DNA of 64,000 nucleotides from Epinephelus fuscoguttatus (Eukaryota > Chordata > Actinopteri > Perciformes > Serranidae): assembly GCF_011397635.1 (NCBI RefSeq), contig NC_064770.1, forward strand, positions 7,650,826 through 7,714,825. The letters run 5' to 3'. Position numbers and translations under genes: made by a program. Shown piece by piece: positions 22,908-36,134 of this stretch (position 1 is the stretch's first letter; the number at the start of each line of letters is the position of its first letter). The notes beneath the pieces were generated by a model. That model did not search any database. It was not told where the DNA came from and was given only the letters and a program-made list of their open reading frames with translations.

Positions 22908-25770
22908 TATTATTTTATTTATTTAAAACAAAATCGTTTACAGGAAATTAACAAACTGGAGAAGAAACTATTGTCAGTTGAAAGTAGGATGCATGATACT
23001 CCTTCTTCACATTTAACACAAGAAAGAGAGGTAACAAGGATGGAGCTAAATTCCCTTCTTCGACACAGAACCGAATTTATGATACATAGAACACACTGCA
23101 AATTCTATTTTAATGGCTCTCATCCTAGTCGTCTCGTCATAGATGACATGGGCAATTCACTGGTTAACCCAGCTGATATATCTTCTACCTGTGCTAACTT
23201 TTTTCCAAATTATATAGTTCTGATCCCTCTTTGAACAAGGTGGAACTTACAGCCTTTCTGGCTAAAGCCAGCCTTTCACAGATCCCTCAACCTTCTGCAG
23301 AATTGTTTGATTCCCCAGTTACACTTACAGAGCTTAAAGAGGCATTACTAACTATGAAGACGGGAAAATCACCTGGGCTTGATGGTATCCCCCCTGAGCT
23401 CTTTCTTACTTTCTGGGCACAATTAGGTCCACTGCTATTGGACATGATACACTTTTCAGTTACAAGTGGCTCCTTTTCTAGAGATTCAAATACAGCGATC
23501 ATCTCATTAATTCCAAAAAAGACAAGGATCCCACTGCTGTTTCTAATTACTGTACATTATCCCTGCTAAATATAGAAATTAAGCTATTTGCCAAGATTCT
23601 GGCCAGGAGACTTGACCCATTGATGACCCATCTGGTGCATTATGACCAAACTGGTTTCATAAAATCTCGCCTTGCTTCTGATAATGTCCATCGCCTTTTA
23701 CATGTTATCGAGGGTAGTGCCAGCATCTTAACACCATGTGCTGTTTTATCAGTTGACACTGAGAAGGCATTATCTCTGGCAGGTTTTACATCACAGGGGG
23801 TTTGGTGTGCAATATATCTCCATGATTAAAGTTTTACATTCCAATCCCATTGCCAGAGTCTTGATTGGCAGCACATACTCAGATAACATATCTATTTCCA
23901 GGGGCACAAGACAAGGGTGCCCGCTTAGCACTTTATTGTTTGCTCTTTCGCTGGAACCATTGGGCCAGGTGATACGTCTAACTCATGACCCTATCACCAT
24001 TTATAATACTAATCACCATCTTTCGTTGTATGCTGATGATGTTCTTATTTATGTTAATGACATTTCCACACAGCTTCTTGATTTACTAAATACCTTCGTT
24101 AAGTTTGGGGATATTTCAGGCTACAAAATAAATTGGTCTAAATCAGCATTATTTCCACTGAATAATGTAGCTAAATCTGTTGACCTTACAACAAGTATCC
24201 CCATAGTCCAAAATTTTCAGTATCTTGGTTTGAATATTTTTCCTTCTGTTACAAAAATCGTAAGTGATAACTATGCCACCACTCTTAATACTATACTGGT
24301 AGATTTGGCAAAATGGTCTGTGATTCCACAGTCCATTCAAGCATGATTCTCGGTAATAAAAATGAATATCATGCCTAGAATAAATTTCTGCAGTTCTATG
24401 TTGCCACTTCCGCCCCCAGCTGGTTATTGGAACAGACTTCATTCTGCTATAAATAAATTTATTTGGAACAATAAACCTCCAAGAATGAAATTGGTTACAC
24501 TTCAAAGGAAGGAATTTAGGTGGTCAAAACTTGCCAAACTTGAAATATTATTTCTGGTCTTTTACTACGCAAGCCCTGAGCTCATGGCTAAATCCAGAGG
24601 CGGAGAATGCCTGGCGTCCTATAGAAGAATCTAGAGTCAAACCTCACCGCTTAGAGGATGTTGTTTATTCAAACATCCCAAACAAAAATTGCTTAGTAAA
24701 ATTCGGTTCCGTTATTTCTAATGTAATTTCGGTTTGACGCTCCATCAGGAAAATTATGACTGTTTGTAAAATACCATCTCAATGTTCCCTTGTTTAATAA
24801 CTACTCTATTACATTGGATGGCAAACCTATATCTCTCCCCAGCTGGTCAGGAAAAGGAATCCATGTTCTAGCAGACATTATACAAGGTAATAGACTCAGA
24901 GCTTTCCAAGATCTTAAAGATTCCTATAATCTTCCAGGTACCACATTTTTCTTTTATTTACAGCTGAGATCTCCTCTCAATGCCTATGGTGTTCCCTGGG
25001 GTACAGGGATACTGTATATCTGGATACTCTCCCTATCCATAGGCTTTATACCTCCAACGCTCAGTATATGCTCGTATCAAAACTTTGTTCGTTACTCACC
25101 CAGTCCACTGCACAGCAACTGCCAATTTACAAAATTTGGAAAAAGAATTTAGGTCTATCGCGCATTAACTGGTCTAGAGTTTGGTCCAATATACAACTCA
25201 TCCTCTAGGAACCCCGATCATCAAATGATTCACTACAATTTCGTCATGAGAAGCCACTTCACCCCCCTAAAATTAGCAAAATTTTCAGCTAGTCATTCCC
25301 CCAATTGCAGTTTTTGTCCTCAGGCAACACCAGGCACATATGTCCATATGATGTGGGACTGTACTAAGGTTAACACCTTTTGGCACTCTGTTGCATCAGC
25401 ACTCTCTATAATTATTGGAAAAAATATACCTTTTGTACCTGCTTTGTTTTTGTTAAATGATGACTCGGGTTTCGATCTTCCTATTTCTTACCGCCACATT
25501 CTCTTAGCGGGCATAACTGCTGCAAAGAAATTAGTGGCCACTCAATGGAAGCAACCCCAGTCACTCAACATACCACAATGGTATCTATCACTCATGGACA
25601 TTTTGTATTTGGAGAGTTCTGTAGCTAAAATACATGGTGCCAAACAGAAGAATGTGAGCTTTGTAGATAAAATGAGAGAGAAGATAAAAAAAGTTATTTG
25701 ATTTAATCTGTTTGTCACTAAATGTTAAAGTCTGTGATCGAATGGAATGCATTGAATACTATTATTTTAT
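22908..25770 (+). mobile_element. Tx1/L1-like LINE, 5'-truncated, with 11-bp target duplication
   Basis: The insert 22919-25759 is flanked by tattattttat (22908-22918 and 25760-25770). Keratin C's flank (about 35885-35935) carries the empty site. Plus-strand RT segments in order: KTGKSPGLDGIPPEL (about 23360), HYDQTGFIKSR (about 23640), ISRGTRQGCPLS (about 23895), LYADDVLIY (about 24030), INWSKS (about 24130) and a C-terminal region with CPQ..H..WDC (about 25315-25370). Frames shift several times, between the RT fingers and palm and again near 24346, so the copy is dead. The endonuclease and ORF1 are missing through 5' truncation. There is no poly(A) tail at the 3' end. Confidence 0.85.
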
Positions 25771-26160
25771 GTTACAAAAATGTTTTTTGCCTATTCTTCC
25801 CTTTGTTTAGAAAATTAAAATAAAAAAAAAAAACTCCAAAGAGAATTATTTGGCTTGTGAGCCTTAAAAGCAGTTTTTTTTTTACTTATCAAAGGTTTAA
25901 GAATCATTTTGACTTCTCAAGATGCAATATTTTATAGGTTTTAGAGTCCTTAAGTGGTGAAACTGTCCAGTGTTTTACAGAGAAACAGCACAAACTAAAT
26001 AAAAGAGAAACATTTGGAAAGAAGAATGAGAAGATTATTTTGTATTATGAGAAAATGTTATTTCCCCTTTATTAATGAATCTTGTCATGCCCCTCAGGTC
26101 TAAGTTTTGACCCCTTTAGGGGTCCTGACCCCCATGTTGGTAACCACTAACTTAGCGGAC
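25771..26160. other. Far upstream flank of keratin B
   Basis: Continues the B/C paralogous flank (compare 35925-36840, minus the insertion at 36135-36718). Non-coding. Similarity to C ends near gacccctttaggggt at 26110-26125, which marks the edge of the duplicated unit. Confidence 0.7.
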
Positions 26161-27392
26161 TTGAATGTTGAAATAGAAAACAGACAAAAGTGGACAGTAG
26201 TGGACACTTTTAGGCTAAAAATATATAATTAATGTTAAAAGGTATTTAGTAATCTCCACGACCCAAATGACACAGCTGGCAGTGTAGGTACCATAATGTG
26301 AAGAGCATAGACCACAGAACCGGGGGAGGGGGCAGGGGGGCCATGGCCCAGGTAACTTTGTACTCTGACATAGAGGGCTGCATTGGGATTGGGTCCCGCG
26401 GGACCCAACTCAAATATCGCAGGAGCGGGCGGTTTGAACTTTGCTGCGGCCGGGAACGGGCAGCTAAAAAAAACACTGCGGGATTGGGATATAGCCTATA
26501 TTTATTTTATTTTTTTTTAAAAGGTGTAATAGTCATTTTGATCCACACTCCACCAGTTGGTGGTGGTAATGGACCAATTTGCTGTTTGCCAACCGCCATT
26601 AAACAGTAGAAGAAGAAAAAGAAGATGTAGCCTAGCGACAGGATGTCAACACATGAACTTGGTGCACATGCATGAGTGTTTCCACTCCATAATTATTCAT
26701 AAATGGACGAATATGCCCTGAACCAGCTTTCATACCAATTTGCCGCTTGCTCCACCTGTCTGTCTGTCTGTCTGTCTGTCAGCTCCATCTGTCATGAGAT
26801 AAACATGAAAGAAGATGTGCAGTTCACTGTGTTTCACCGGTGACGAGCTGTCATTATGCACGACTATTAAGCACGTCTGTAGCTCTTTATAACTCACTGT
26901 GTGAACCTATGTTGCGTAATAAAGATTTGCCCCCTCAAAATTTTTAACCGCCTCCTCAGTAACTTCATCCTGGCGCTGGGCTTGCCTTAACCTCAATCAC
27001 TGTGTGATTATATAAAGGTAGAAAAATAAATAAATACAGAGGAGGAGAATAGAATATGAAACAGCCTTTATTTCATTAAAAACTAAATGAAAACAATGAA
27101 ATAGGATCGCTATTCCTGACCAGTGCGTCAAAAGACATGTATGCCAGGGAAACGAAACAAACAACCCCATGAATCTCTTTATTAATAGCCTATAAAATGA
27201 CATGTTTTCTCCTGCGGGACGGGAGAAGACACAAAATCAGTGCATCTCTATTACTGTGCAGGCATAAATTCTCAGAGTTTTGCAGGAGCGGGCAGGAGTG
27301 TAACACACACGTTGCGGGCGGTAATGGTCAGAAATTCAGCGTTCCAACGTTGGTTACTTTTCAGTAACTGCGCAGTCGCGCTTGTTTTGTTG

Positions 27393-27429
<37 letters not shown>

Positions 27430-27440
27430 GCTCTGCACAT
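26161..27440. repeat. GC-rich unclassified repeat region with CTGT and GT microsatellites
   Basis: The segment 26380-26480 is rich in gcggg words (cccgcgggacccaac, aggagcgggcggtttg), and 27200-27320 has similar words in reverse, suggesting the two ends of a hAT-like element. I could not fix its termini. A (CTGT)n run lies at 26756-26779 and (GT)n at 27398-27427. No coding potential. Confidence 0.4.
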
Positions 27441-28400
27441 CAGTCTGATATGAGTGCTGACTTGTGATGATAATGAATATGATGTTGATTTAGATTCAAG
27501 GCAGCAAGATGAGTTTTGGTTGTGGTTGTGGACTGGATGTACTTTGTTGTAAATACGCTTGGCCTGTTGTGTGTGAAGGTTAGAGTGGGATCAGAGGGCT
27601 TAATCTGAGCAAGCATGTGTTCATGTTCATGCGTGTACTGTAGATGTTACTGTGTGGCGTCGGAATAAAAAAAGTGCTCCGCAAAATTGTTTAATACATC
27701 AGTAATATTGTCTGTTTCAATGCATATGCCCCCCAACCCCCTCCGCATGACTTGAAATTATGGCCCTCCCTTGTTCAGATGCGTTCCGCCATCCATGGTA
27801 AAGAGAGAGATCTTCAACAGATATGTGATGGCAATTTTCCAGAAAACCCAGAAAACTGTACAGAGTTTGGTTGGTTGCTCAGGTGGGAGGGAAAGCAAAG
27901 GTTACAAAAGTTTTTATACAAAACCATTTTTTTCCTGTTTGTTACATTAGTTACATCATATAACTAAATGGTGTTTAAAAAGAAAATAGCAAATGATTAC
28001 AAAAATATTTGTCAATTGTCAATCGTCAAAGTCAATAAATATCTGCTTCTTCCTTCATTTCTCAATCATTTTATCCTTAGACACTTTGAGAGGATTTCCT
28101 TTTAATGCTAAGAAAATTGTAAAGACTTTGGTTGCTGGATGGTCAAAATTTTCCCACAGGACATTTAAGTAAAAGTTACATAAGGTTTTTGTACAAAATG
28201 TATTTTCTACTTATCAGACTGTTATTTTGAAAAAGTTCTGTAGTCTTTAAAAAGTAAAATTAAACAATGTTTTACAAGAGCAAGCAAATATGTTTGTACT
28301 TTGACTTTAATTTTAAATATATTTCAAAAAGCATTCCTAACTTTTCAATAATCTTGTGACCCTTTAGCTTTATCTTGTGGGGGTCCCAATCCCGTCATTC
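27441..28400. other. Unassigned spacer
   Basis: AT-rich, no gene or known repeat recognised. The last 70 bp before the poly(T) at 28401 resemble 44360-44450, part of the duplicated non-coding block. Confidence 0.4.
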
Positions 28401-30785
28401 TTTTTTTTTTTTTTTCTTTCTTTTACCTGTCTGCATTGGTGTCTTCGTAGCTTAGCGCTACAAAAGGGTGTAAGCTTCTTATGAAGATTGATGCACTGTT
28501 AATCTTGCAGTCAAGTATTTTATACCCATACTGTGCGTGGTTGTGACCGTCACCCGCCCTCCCTGGAGACTAGCCTATCAGCCTTTATTGAAAAAACTTC
28601 CTAATATGAGCCAGAGAGGGCCGTGATACACCAAAGTGTGTCAAGGGGAAAGTAAGGAACAAGCAGGGGAGATTGAGGGGCAGGTGCTTAAGTCCTGAGT
28701 TGTATAGTGACAGTGCATGTGGAGAAGAATGACGAAAAAACAAACAAACAAACAAACAAAAAAACAGAGGAGAAACAGGTAGTGTAGCTGATGTATTGTG
28801 ACCTTGAGGTGGTTGTGCTCCATACAGATTATCAAAAATAAACATATACATGTCTACTATACTGTACTGAAAAACAAAAACAAAAGAGAAGTCTATACTG
28901 AACACCAAAAATGTGAGAGTCCTGGTGGAGGAGGAAGCCCGATTGTGGAGAAGAGTTGCCAGCGCAGTGTGGTAGGTTCGAGAAGCAAGTGGGCCCCTTT
29001 TAAGTGATCCCATCGGTTCTTTGCTATGCGTCACGGAGCTGAAGTATCGAACATGCGTGCGTGTATTTTAACCCTCCCAATGTGGGAGGACACCACGCAG
29101 GCCCAAGGACCCGGGGCGGCAATGGCCAGCACCCCCAGAGAGCCAGAGACACACCCCAGACGGGCGGGGCAGGAGGGCCCGCCCACCCACCGCATCCAGG
29201 GAGCATCCAATCCCCTTTCCAATTTGTTTTTCTGAAGGGTGCTTAGGCTAATTTTTGCTGTTTTGTTCTTTGAGTAGAATTTTATTATTGCAGAATCTAA
29301 TGACAGGAACCATTTCAATGTGGGTGTGAATGGAATCATGGAAAAAAATAGTTAATTTGGGGTAGAATTTTCATTTTAACTGTGGGTATTCGTCCCAGGA
29401 GGGAGATGGGAAGATTATTCCAGCACTTCAGGTCACCACAGATCTTATCTAGCAGTGGGCTAAAGTTCAGGTGGACCAAGTCTGATAGTTTGGATGAAAT
29501 ATTTATGCCAAGATATCTTATGTTGCCTACAGGGAGAGAAAATTTTTGGTCTGCAGGATTCCAAGAGTTCTCCGTTATTGGCAGTATTGTCGATTTGGAC
29601 CAGTTGATGGAGTAGTCCGAAAGTTTAGAAAAATTTGTTATGAGATTAAATACTTCATGTAAAGACGATTTCGGTTCTTGTAGATAAAGTAAAATGTCAT
29701 CGGCATATAGATTAATTTTGTGCTCTGAATTGGCGGAATGGATACCTATGATCTTGCTGTGCCGACGGACTGCCATAGCCAATGGTTCGATGAATACTGC
29801 AAACAGTAGAGGTGAGAGTGGGCAGGCACCCTTGTCTTGTTCCTCTCTGCAAAGTGAAGCTTTGAGATGTGATCCCGTTGGTGGTGACTGTGGCCTTAGG
29901 GGAATTATATAAGGCTGATGCCCGCTGGATAAATGCCTCTCCAAAGCCAGATCCACTCAGGGTGGCAAATAGGAAGGACCAGTTGACCTTGTCGAAGGCT
30001 TTTTCTGCATCAAGTGACAGAATAATTGCTTTTATGTTAACGCATTGTACTTTACTTATCAGATTAAGAACTCTTCTGACGTTATTACTTGAGTGTCTAC
30101 CATTAATGAAGCCCGTTTGATCATTATGAATTATTGATGCAATTATTTTCTCCAGTCTAGAAGCAAGTGCCTTTGAGATAATTTTGATATCACTGTTGAT
30201 TAGTGATAGAGGATGGTAGCTAGAAGGAAGTGTGGGGTCTTTGTCTGGCTTTAGTAATAATTTGATTGCTGCTGTATTCATGTGAGGTCTTATACCTCCG
30301 TTCTTTTTGATCTCTGTCACTGTCCTGACAAAAAGTGGTGCTAATATTGTCCAGAAATATTTTATAAATTTGGCAGGAAAGCCGTCTGGACCTGGAGCCT
30401 TACCTGCTGGCATTTTGTCTAATGCGCTCTGTAGGTCATTAATAGTCAGGGGAGCATCTAAGATATTTCTGTGCTCCGTGGATAATTGAGGTAAATTTAG
30501 GTTATCGAGAAAAGCCTGAATATTTTCTGGGTTTGGATTATTTACTGTTGAATATAAGTTATGGTAGAAAGAATAGAAAATCTGATTAATCTCCTGGGGA
30601 GATTGTGTGTAATTTCCGGACGGCCCCTGGATTGTTGGTATCAGAGATTTTTCTTTATTGCGTTGGAGCTGATTAGCCAAAAATTTTCCTGATTTGTTAC
30701 TGTGTTCAAAGTTATTATATCTTAGTTGCTGTATGATAAAACCCCCGTCATTCTGAAGTACAGATGTAGAGGGGTAATGCAAATG
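28401..30785 (-). mobile_element. Tx1/L1-like LINE, minus strand, 5'-truncated
   Basis: A poly(T) at 28401-28415 is the poly(A) tail of a minus-strand insert. The frame 30782-29712 gives RT motifs KAPGPDGFPAKF, HNDQTGFINGR, LSLDAEKAFDKVNW and QRGTRQGC. A frame change near 29870 is followed by CPLSPLLFAVFIEPL and INLYADDILLYLQ (about 29690-29720), then INWSKST and a C-terminal LKCWNNLPISLLGRI. More protein similarity (FYSKNKTAKISLSTLQKN) appears near 29230-29300. The region 28420-29020 is probably 3' UTR. At least two frame breaks; ORF1 and endonuclease absent. It is a different, better preserved subfamily than the copy at 22.9 kb. Confidence 0.85.
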
Positions 30786-31107
30786 AAAAGAAATAGAAGG
30801 TTATTAAATTACCATATAAAGCATACTTACATTACACGGACTAATTACAAAGAGATAAAAATGTCCTAAGGACACATTAATTGTGAAAAAAAAAACCAGT
30901 ATTAACATGTTTTTAAGTGCTGTATCTTTCAGTGAGAAAGCTGACACCTGGTTGAGTGTAATGCTGTCAGTGCACACTTGATGGATGAAGGGGCAGGAAT
31001 CCAGCCTCACCTGATGGGCCTGTTCACCCTTTGGACTTCTGTTGCCCCAGGTGTCAGTCCACACAGAGCCCAAGGACCTCCACACCACATAGCTGACAGG
31101 TATTTTT
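30786..31107. repeat. Duplicated non-coding block, copy 1
   Basis: From 30895 this matches 36840-37044 almost base for base (ttaacatgtttttaagtgct, gacacctggttgagtgtaat). More distantly it matches 43640-43880 and 61400-61535. It contains gtccacacagagcccaagga, also present upstream of the keratin genes. Probably a remnant of a keratin 5' flank carried along by tandem duplication. Confidence 0.75.
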
Positions 31108-31226
31108 ACCATTTTTTTCCCCCGTTAAAGGGTTTTTGGGGGGATTTTTCCTTATCCGCTGCGAGGGTCCTAAGGACAGAGGGATGCTGTCTGCTGTAAA
31201 GCCCTGTGAGGCAAATTGTGATATGA
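31108..31226 (+). mobile_element. L2 LINE 3' tip (copy shared with keratin D unit)
   Basis: ccgttaaagggtttttgggg to caaattgtgatatg. The same insertion is present at 37045-37236, where it still has its ATTG tail; here the tail was lost by a deletion. It therefore predates the C-D duplication. Confidence 0.8.
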
Positions 31227-31755
31227 GACATAATAGAAGACTATTATATCCAGTTTAGTGTCAGCTTTTCAACATCCAGCATTCACACTGCAATTTCATC
31301 AGAAATTTTCTTCTCTTGTCTACAAAATTTTCTTCCTATTTTTTTTTGTTTACTCATTTTATATGTACATATATGCGTGCATACATATACATTTTTTACA
31401 TTATCATTATATATATCTTTATCTATATTTTTTATAGAATTTTGTTGTTTTTTCTTTTGCCAACGTAACATAATGAAATAGAAAATGCAGTAGGTTAATA
31501 CAGTTTTTTCAGCATACCCTCACAACACGATTATGTTTTTCCATTATCCTCTTCTCTTGTCTCTTATTTTTTTGTTTGTTTATTTCTTTTCAGTTACACA
31601 TCAGAGATGATTCTGATCTGTCAATGTGAAATAAAAACACAAGAACCACAGACATTATGTAAGACTTTGTTTTTTTTTATTGAAGAATGTCAGACAGACT
31701 CAGTTTACAATAACAGCATCTGATGCTTTATTCTGGTCTAACTGCTGCTGCTGAT
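31227..31755. other. 3' flank and 3' UTR of keratin C
   Basis: From about 31366 nearly identical to 37895-38283 beside keratin D. AATAAA signals for the minus-strand gene lie at 31727-31732 and about 31677-31682. Confidence 0.75.
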
Positions 31756-34700
31756 CTACTTTGCAGAGGAATCCTCTACCTTTGTGGTGGACACCAGCAT
31801 GGTGGCGATGCTGCAGAAAGAAAAATCACAGTTTATTTTGACTTTTTCAGTATGATCAGACTGAAAATGATTTTTTATTTTTTATCAAAAGAAAAACAAA
31901 ACTAGTAATACTTAAAGTTAAATGAAACTACATTTACATCATCTAGTAGCTAGTAAGTAAGAAACAGTATTTTTTGTTTTTGTTATCAGAAGCTGATATG
32001 TGTTTTTACAATGAATAAATGCCATTTTTCTGAATTCTGTCCAAAACTATGAGATTTAAAGTTTAAATTATGATGCAAAATTTTATTAGTATTAGTATTT
32101 TTAGCCATTCTGCAGTAGCAGTGATGGATGCAAATGTCTGTTTGTCAACCACTTTGTTCAAAACTAACCTATCTCAACAACCACTGAATGGATTGTGATG
32201 AAATGTGGTTTACACATTTATCAGGAGGAAGTGTAATAACTTAGGAGATCCTCTGATTTTTCATCTAGCACCATCATCAGGTCAACATTTGAATGTGTCC
32301 AATACTTTGCTTTATGACCAAATACCTACAGAACTAAAGACACTCCCATAAGATTCTGCATGCTAAAATGCTAAGCTAAGATGTTTTGTGAGTATTTGTG
32401 CACTTAACGCAACATGTGTGAAAGAGTTAATGGCAGAGAAAATGTTCTAAATTCACTTAACGTTTCCCTGCACTCACCTCTCTCCATCCAGCAGCCTCCT
32501 GTACTGGGCGATCTCCAGCTCCAGTCTGGTCTTGATGTCCAACAGGTCAGCGTACATGATCTTCTGGTTCTCCAGGTCAGATCTCAGCTGGGCCAGCTGC
32601 TCCTCCAGAGCCTCCACCTGCCTCTGGTAACCTGCCAGCATGTTGGCGTAGCGGGTCCTGGTCTCAGCGAGACTTGCCTCCAGAGCTCCTTTCTGTTCAG
32701 AAGGAAGAGGGAGGACAGTCAGGTCAGAGAGAGAGCAACAGATGACTTAATGAGGTTGAAAGGATTAGTTTTCTTACCTTGCTGATCTGAGCCTGCAGTT
32801 TGATCTCCAGAGTCTGAAGAGTTCTTCTGATCTCCCCGATCTCGGACTTTGACGTCTGCAAGTACTCAGCGCTAGAAGCCACGTCTTTGTTCAGGTCAGC
32901 TGTCTGTGGAGCACAAGTGCTAATTATGTTATTGAGCTGCTAAACATCCCAGAAGAGCGTAACTTAAAGACCAAAAAAAAAAAAAAAAAGCTATAAAACT
33001 TCAAAAGTAAAACTTATAAAACTTAAAAATCAAAAAGTGGTTGTAGTATGACTTGAGATGGAGCCGGTTTTGGACAGTAGGGGGCAGCAGTGATCACATT
33101 CAGAGTACGAAATAGGACTTTGTGGTCTCACCTTGGCTTGGAACCATGACTCCAGGTCTCTGCGATTCTTGTTGGCAACGGTCTCGTAGTGGTCTCTGAT
33201 TCCAGCCAAGACAGCAGACAGGTCTTGTTGAGGAGCCGCATCCACCTCCACGTTCACCTGACCTCCCATCTGGGCCCGCAGAGCCAGCAGATCCTGCAGC
33301 AAGACACTGGTTAAACTTCTGTTATTTTATCCTTTTATTTCTGTTTCTTTTTTTGTCTGGTTTCAGTGGTCATACCTCCTCGTGGTTCTTCTTCATATGG
33401 ATCAGCTCTTCTCTCAGACCCTCCAACTGCTTCTCCAGGTCAGCCCGACTCAGGGTCAGCTCTTGCATGACCCTCTTCAGCCCGGTGATGTCAGCTTCCA
33501 CCATTTGGCGCATGGCCAGCTCGTTATCATACCTGCAAAAAAAAAACAAGACAGAGTTCAAGAAACTCACCTGATTGTCAGAATGACTGGGAAGAAGGAG
33601 CTCATGAAGACACAGATTGAATCAGGTTATTTTATGTTGCGTCCTCACCATGTGATATGATGTTAAAAGACACAAAGTCTCACACTCACTTGACTCTGAA
33701 GTCTTCGGTGGCCAGCTTGGCGTTGTCCACAGCAAGGATGAGGTCAGCGTTACCACGAGCAGCAAGATTGATCTGAAATGTTGAAAAGGTTAAACTTAAA
33801 ACATTAATAGTCGGGGCGTCGGTGGCTTAGTGGTGGAGCAGGCGCCCCATGTGTAGGGCTGTTGCCGCGGCAGTCTGGGCTCGAATCCAGCCTGTGACCC
33901 TTTGCTGCGTGCCATCCCCCCTCTCTCTCTCCCCCTTCATACTTACCTGTCCTGTCCAATAAAGGCAAAATGGCCAAAAAATATCTTTAAAAAAAAAAAA
34001 ACATTAATAGTCAGATTTCCTAAAAAAAACTGAAGAATTAATAAACCTTATAAACCTTAAATAAACTTGAGTTACATTTAAAATCATTCATTCATTCATC
34101 TTCTAACCGCTTCATCCTCTTGAGGGTCATGGGGGGGCTGGAGCCTATCCCAGCTGACATTGGGCAAGAGGCAGGGTACACCCTGGACAGGTCGCCAGAC
34201 TATCACAGGGCTGACACATAAAGATAAACAACCACAACGCTCACATTCACACCTACGGACAATTTAGAGTTATCAATTAACCTAATCCCCAATCCGCATG
34301 TCTTTGGACTGTGGGAGGAAGCCGGAGTGCCCAGAGAGAGCCCACGCTGACACGGGGAGAACATGCAAACTCCGCACAGAAGGGCTCCCACACCTGGGAT
34401 TGAGCCGGCAACCCTCTTGCTATGAGGTGACAGTGCTAACCACCACACCACCGTGCTGCCCCATTTAAAACCATAAAACTTTAAATTCAAATACCTCCAA
34501 TCAAAATATTCAAAAACAAAGGCTTATTAAGTTTCTGTTCTCACCTGGTCCTGCAGGTCTTTGATGCGGACGTTGAAGCTGGTGAAGTTGTGAGCGTCTG
34601 GCAGGGTTCTGTTCTCCAGAAACTGTCTGATCTTCAGCTCCAGTTCAGCATTGGCCTTCTCCAGACTGCGCACCTTCTCCAGGTATGTGGCCAGGCGGTC

Positions 34701-34949
34701 GTTGAGGTTCTGCATGGTGGCTTTCTCGCTCACAGTCACGTCAACTGCGTCAGCCAAGTTAAAGCCACTGCCAGCACCAGCAGAGGAAACAAAGGAGGCC
34801 TTGGACACACGGACTCCAGACCCTCCAGCTCCTCCATACACACTGCCAGCCCCTATGCTGCTGACTCTTTGGGACACAGAGGGGACCATCACGATGGAGC
34901 TCCTCATGGGGGAAGACATGTAGCTGCTGCGGCTGGAGAAGGAGGTCAT
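31756..34949 (-). CDS. Type I keratin C, complete
   Basis: Exons: 34545-34949, 33690-33772, 33376-33532, 33132-33293, 32778-32903, 32478-32692, 31756-31810; 1203 nt, 400 residues, no break. Head and coil 1A are close to B ([11 protein letters not shown] instead of [12 protein letters not shown] instead of DMTV). The 18-residue tail [18 protein letters not shown] is quite unlike B's. Intron 1 is enlarged to 772 bp by a SINE and a Maui/L2-like copy that B, D and E lack. Intron 6 and the 3' flank are nearly identical to those of D. Type I identity rests on [16 protein letters not shown] at the helix start and [12 protein letters not shown] at its end. Expected role as for the other copies: obligate heteropolymer with a type II keratin. 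Confidence 0.95.
33813..34012 (+). mobile_element. tRNA-derived SINE in intron 1 of keratin C
   Basis: A SINE of about 186 bp (33813-33998) with pol III A box (tggcttagtggtgga) and B box (ggctcgaatcc), a CT-rich body and a poly(A) end. It is flanked by aaacattaatagtc on both sides (33799-33812 and 33999-34012), and keratin B shows the uninterrupted site at about 19298-19312. Inserted after the B-C duplication. It runs opposite to the gene. Confidence 0.9.
34085..34465 (+). mobile_element. Maui/L2-like interspersed copy in intron 1 of keratin C
   Basis: Same family as 5426-5708 but longer at its left end (gagcctatcccagctgacat, ggtacaccctggacaggtcg). Flanks catttaaaatcat and catttaaaaccat form a target duplication with one mismatch. 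B has the empty site at about 19377-19390. Inserted after the B-C duplication. Confidence 0.8.
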
Positions 34950-35011
34950 GGCTGCTGGTCGGCTGGTCGTTGGCTCTGAGCGGAGAGTGAAGAGGTGCTG
35001 GAACAGCAGCT

Positions 35012-35076
35012 CCTCTTATGCCTCAAAATCAGGCTGGGGGTGTGGTAGTGGGTCAGGTTGGGATGCCAAACATGCC
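35012..35076 (-). promoter_or_regulatory. Keratin C core promoter
   Basis: GCATAAGAGG at 35012-35021 and GGCATGTTTGGCATCCC at 35060-35076 on the minus strand, spaced as in B. Confidence 0.65.
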
Positions 35077-36134
35077 AGCTATGTCATATTGTGGCCCTGA
35101 GGCCCGGAGAGCAAACCGGTCTGAGCTGAACAGGTGAGGTCCAGCAGGTCCGGTGGGTCTCCATCTGAAAGAGAAAGTCTATTTCAACTCTTCTAGCGGC
35201 TCCAGGGTGACATCTCAGAGGAGCCTGACAGCTGTTTGTACCTGACGGTGCGGTCCTGTCAGTCCACACAAAGCCCTGAGGATCAGGCATCCAGTCAGAC
35301 CTCAAATGTTTCACAGCCCACAGCTCTGTCCACAGAGAGATTCAAAGAGAGCAGGAGAGTCTGAAGTTGAAGTGCTTCTTTATGGGTTGAGAAAATTTTC
35401 CTTTTGCTCATTAAACTATTTAAAACCCTATTCGATTTTATGCAAAATATGTCGTCACAAAATTGAAAATGAATTCTAAGGTCATAGTTTTCACATTCTG
35501 ATGGCTCGTCTTTCTTTGGTTTAGTTATTTACAATGAAAACTCCTATACTGATCCTAAACCCAAGCAAAGTTTATCGATCAGAGGTTTAATATTTCTACA
35601 AGCTGTGGGCACTTAAATCAAAGAGTGATTTTTACTTCTCAAGAGGCCACTCTTACAATTCATTTTATAGACCTATAATGGTGAAACTGATGAGTATATA
35701 AATTTAATTTATTTTAATCTTGCTTTACTCGTCTATGCACTTTTATGCTTGTATGTGTAAACATATATGTATGGTTTTTAAAGCAAAACCTGTTTCGTTT
35801 TTTTTGAGTGCTATAAATTAAAAAAAAACTTGAAACTTGACTTTCACAAAAAAAAGTAAAAAAAAATAAGGAAACATCTGAAAACAATCAGAATATTATT
35901 TCATGTTAAAAAAAAATGTGTTTTTTCCTGGTCTTCCCTTTGTTTAGACAATTAAAATAAAAATAAAACTCCTTAGAGAATTATTTGGCTTGTGAGCCTT
36001 TAAACTGAAGCAGTTTTTACTTATCAAAGGTTTAAGAATCATTTTGACTTCTCAAGATGCAAAATTTTATAGGTTTTAGAGCCCTTAAGTGGTGAAACTG
36101 TCCAGTGTTTTACAGAGAAACAGCATAAACTAAA
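35077..36134. other. Upstream flank of keratin C
   Basis: Non-coding, paralogous to the flank of B (19992-26125 minus two large insertions). It carries the empty sites of B's 2.1-kb DNA transposon (near 35678) and of B's Tx1/L1-like LINE (near 35900). Confidence 0.8.

Noticed and set aside
33813-33998. tRNA gene
   Set aside because: The A and B boxes belong to a tRNA-derived SINE with a poly(A) end and target duplication, not to a folded tRNA.
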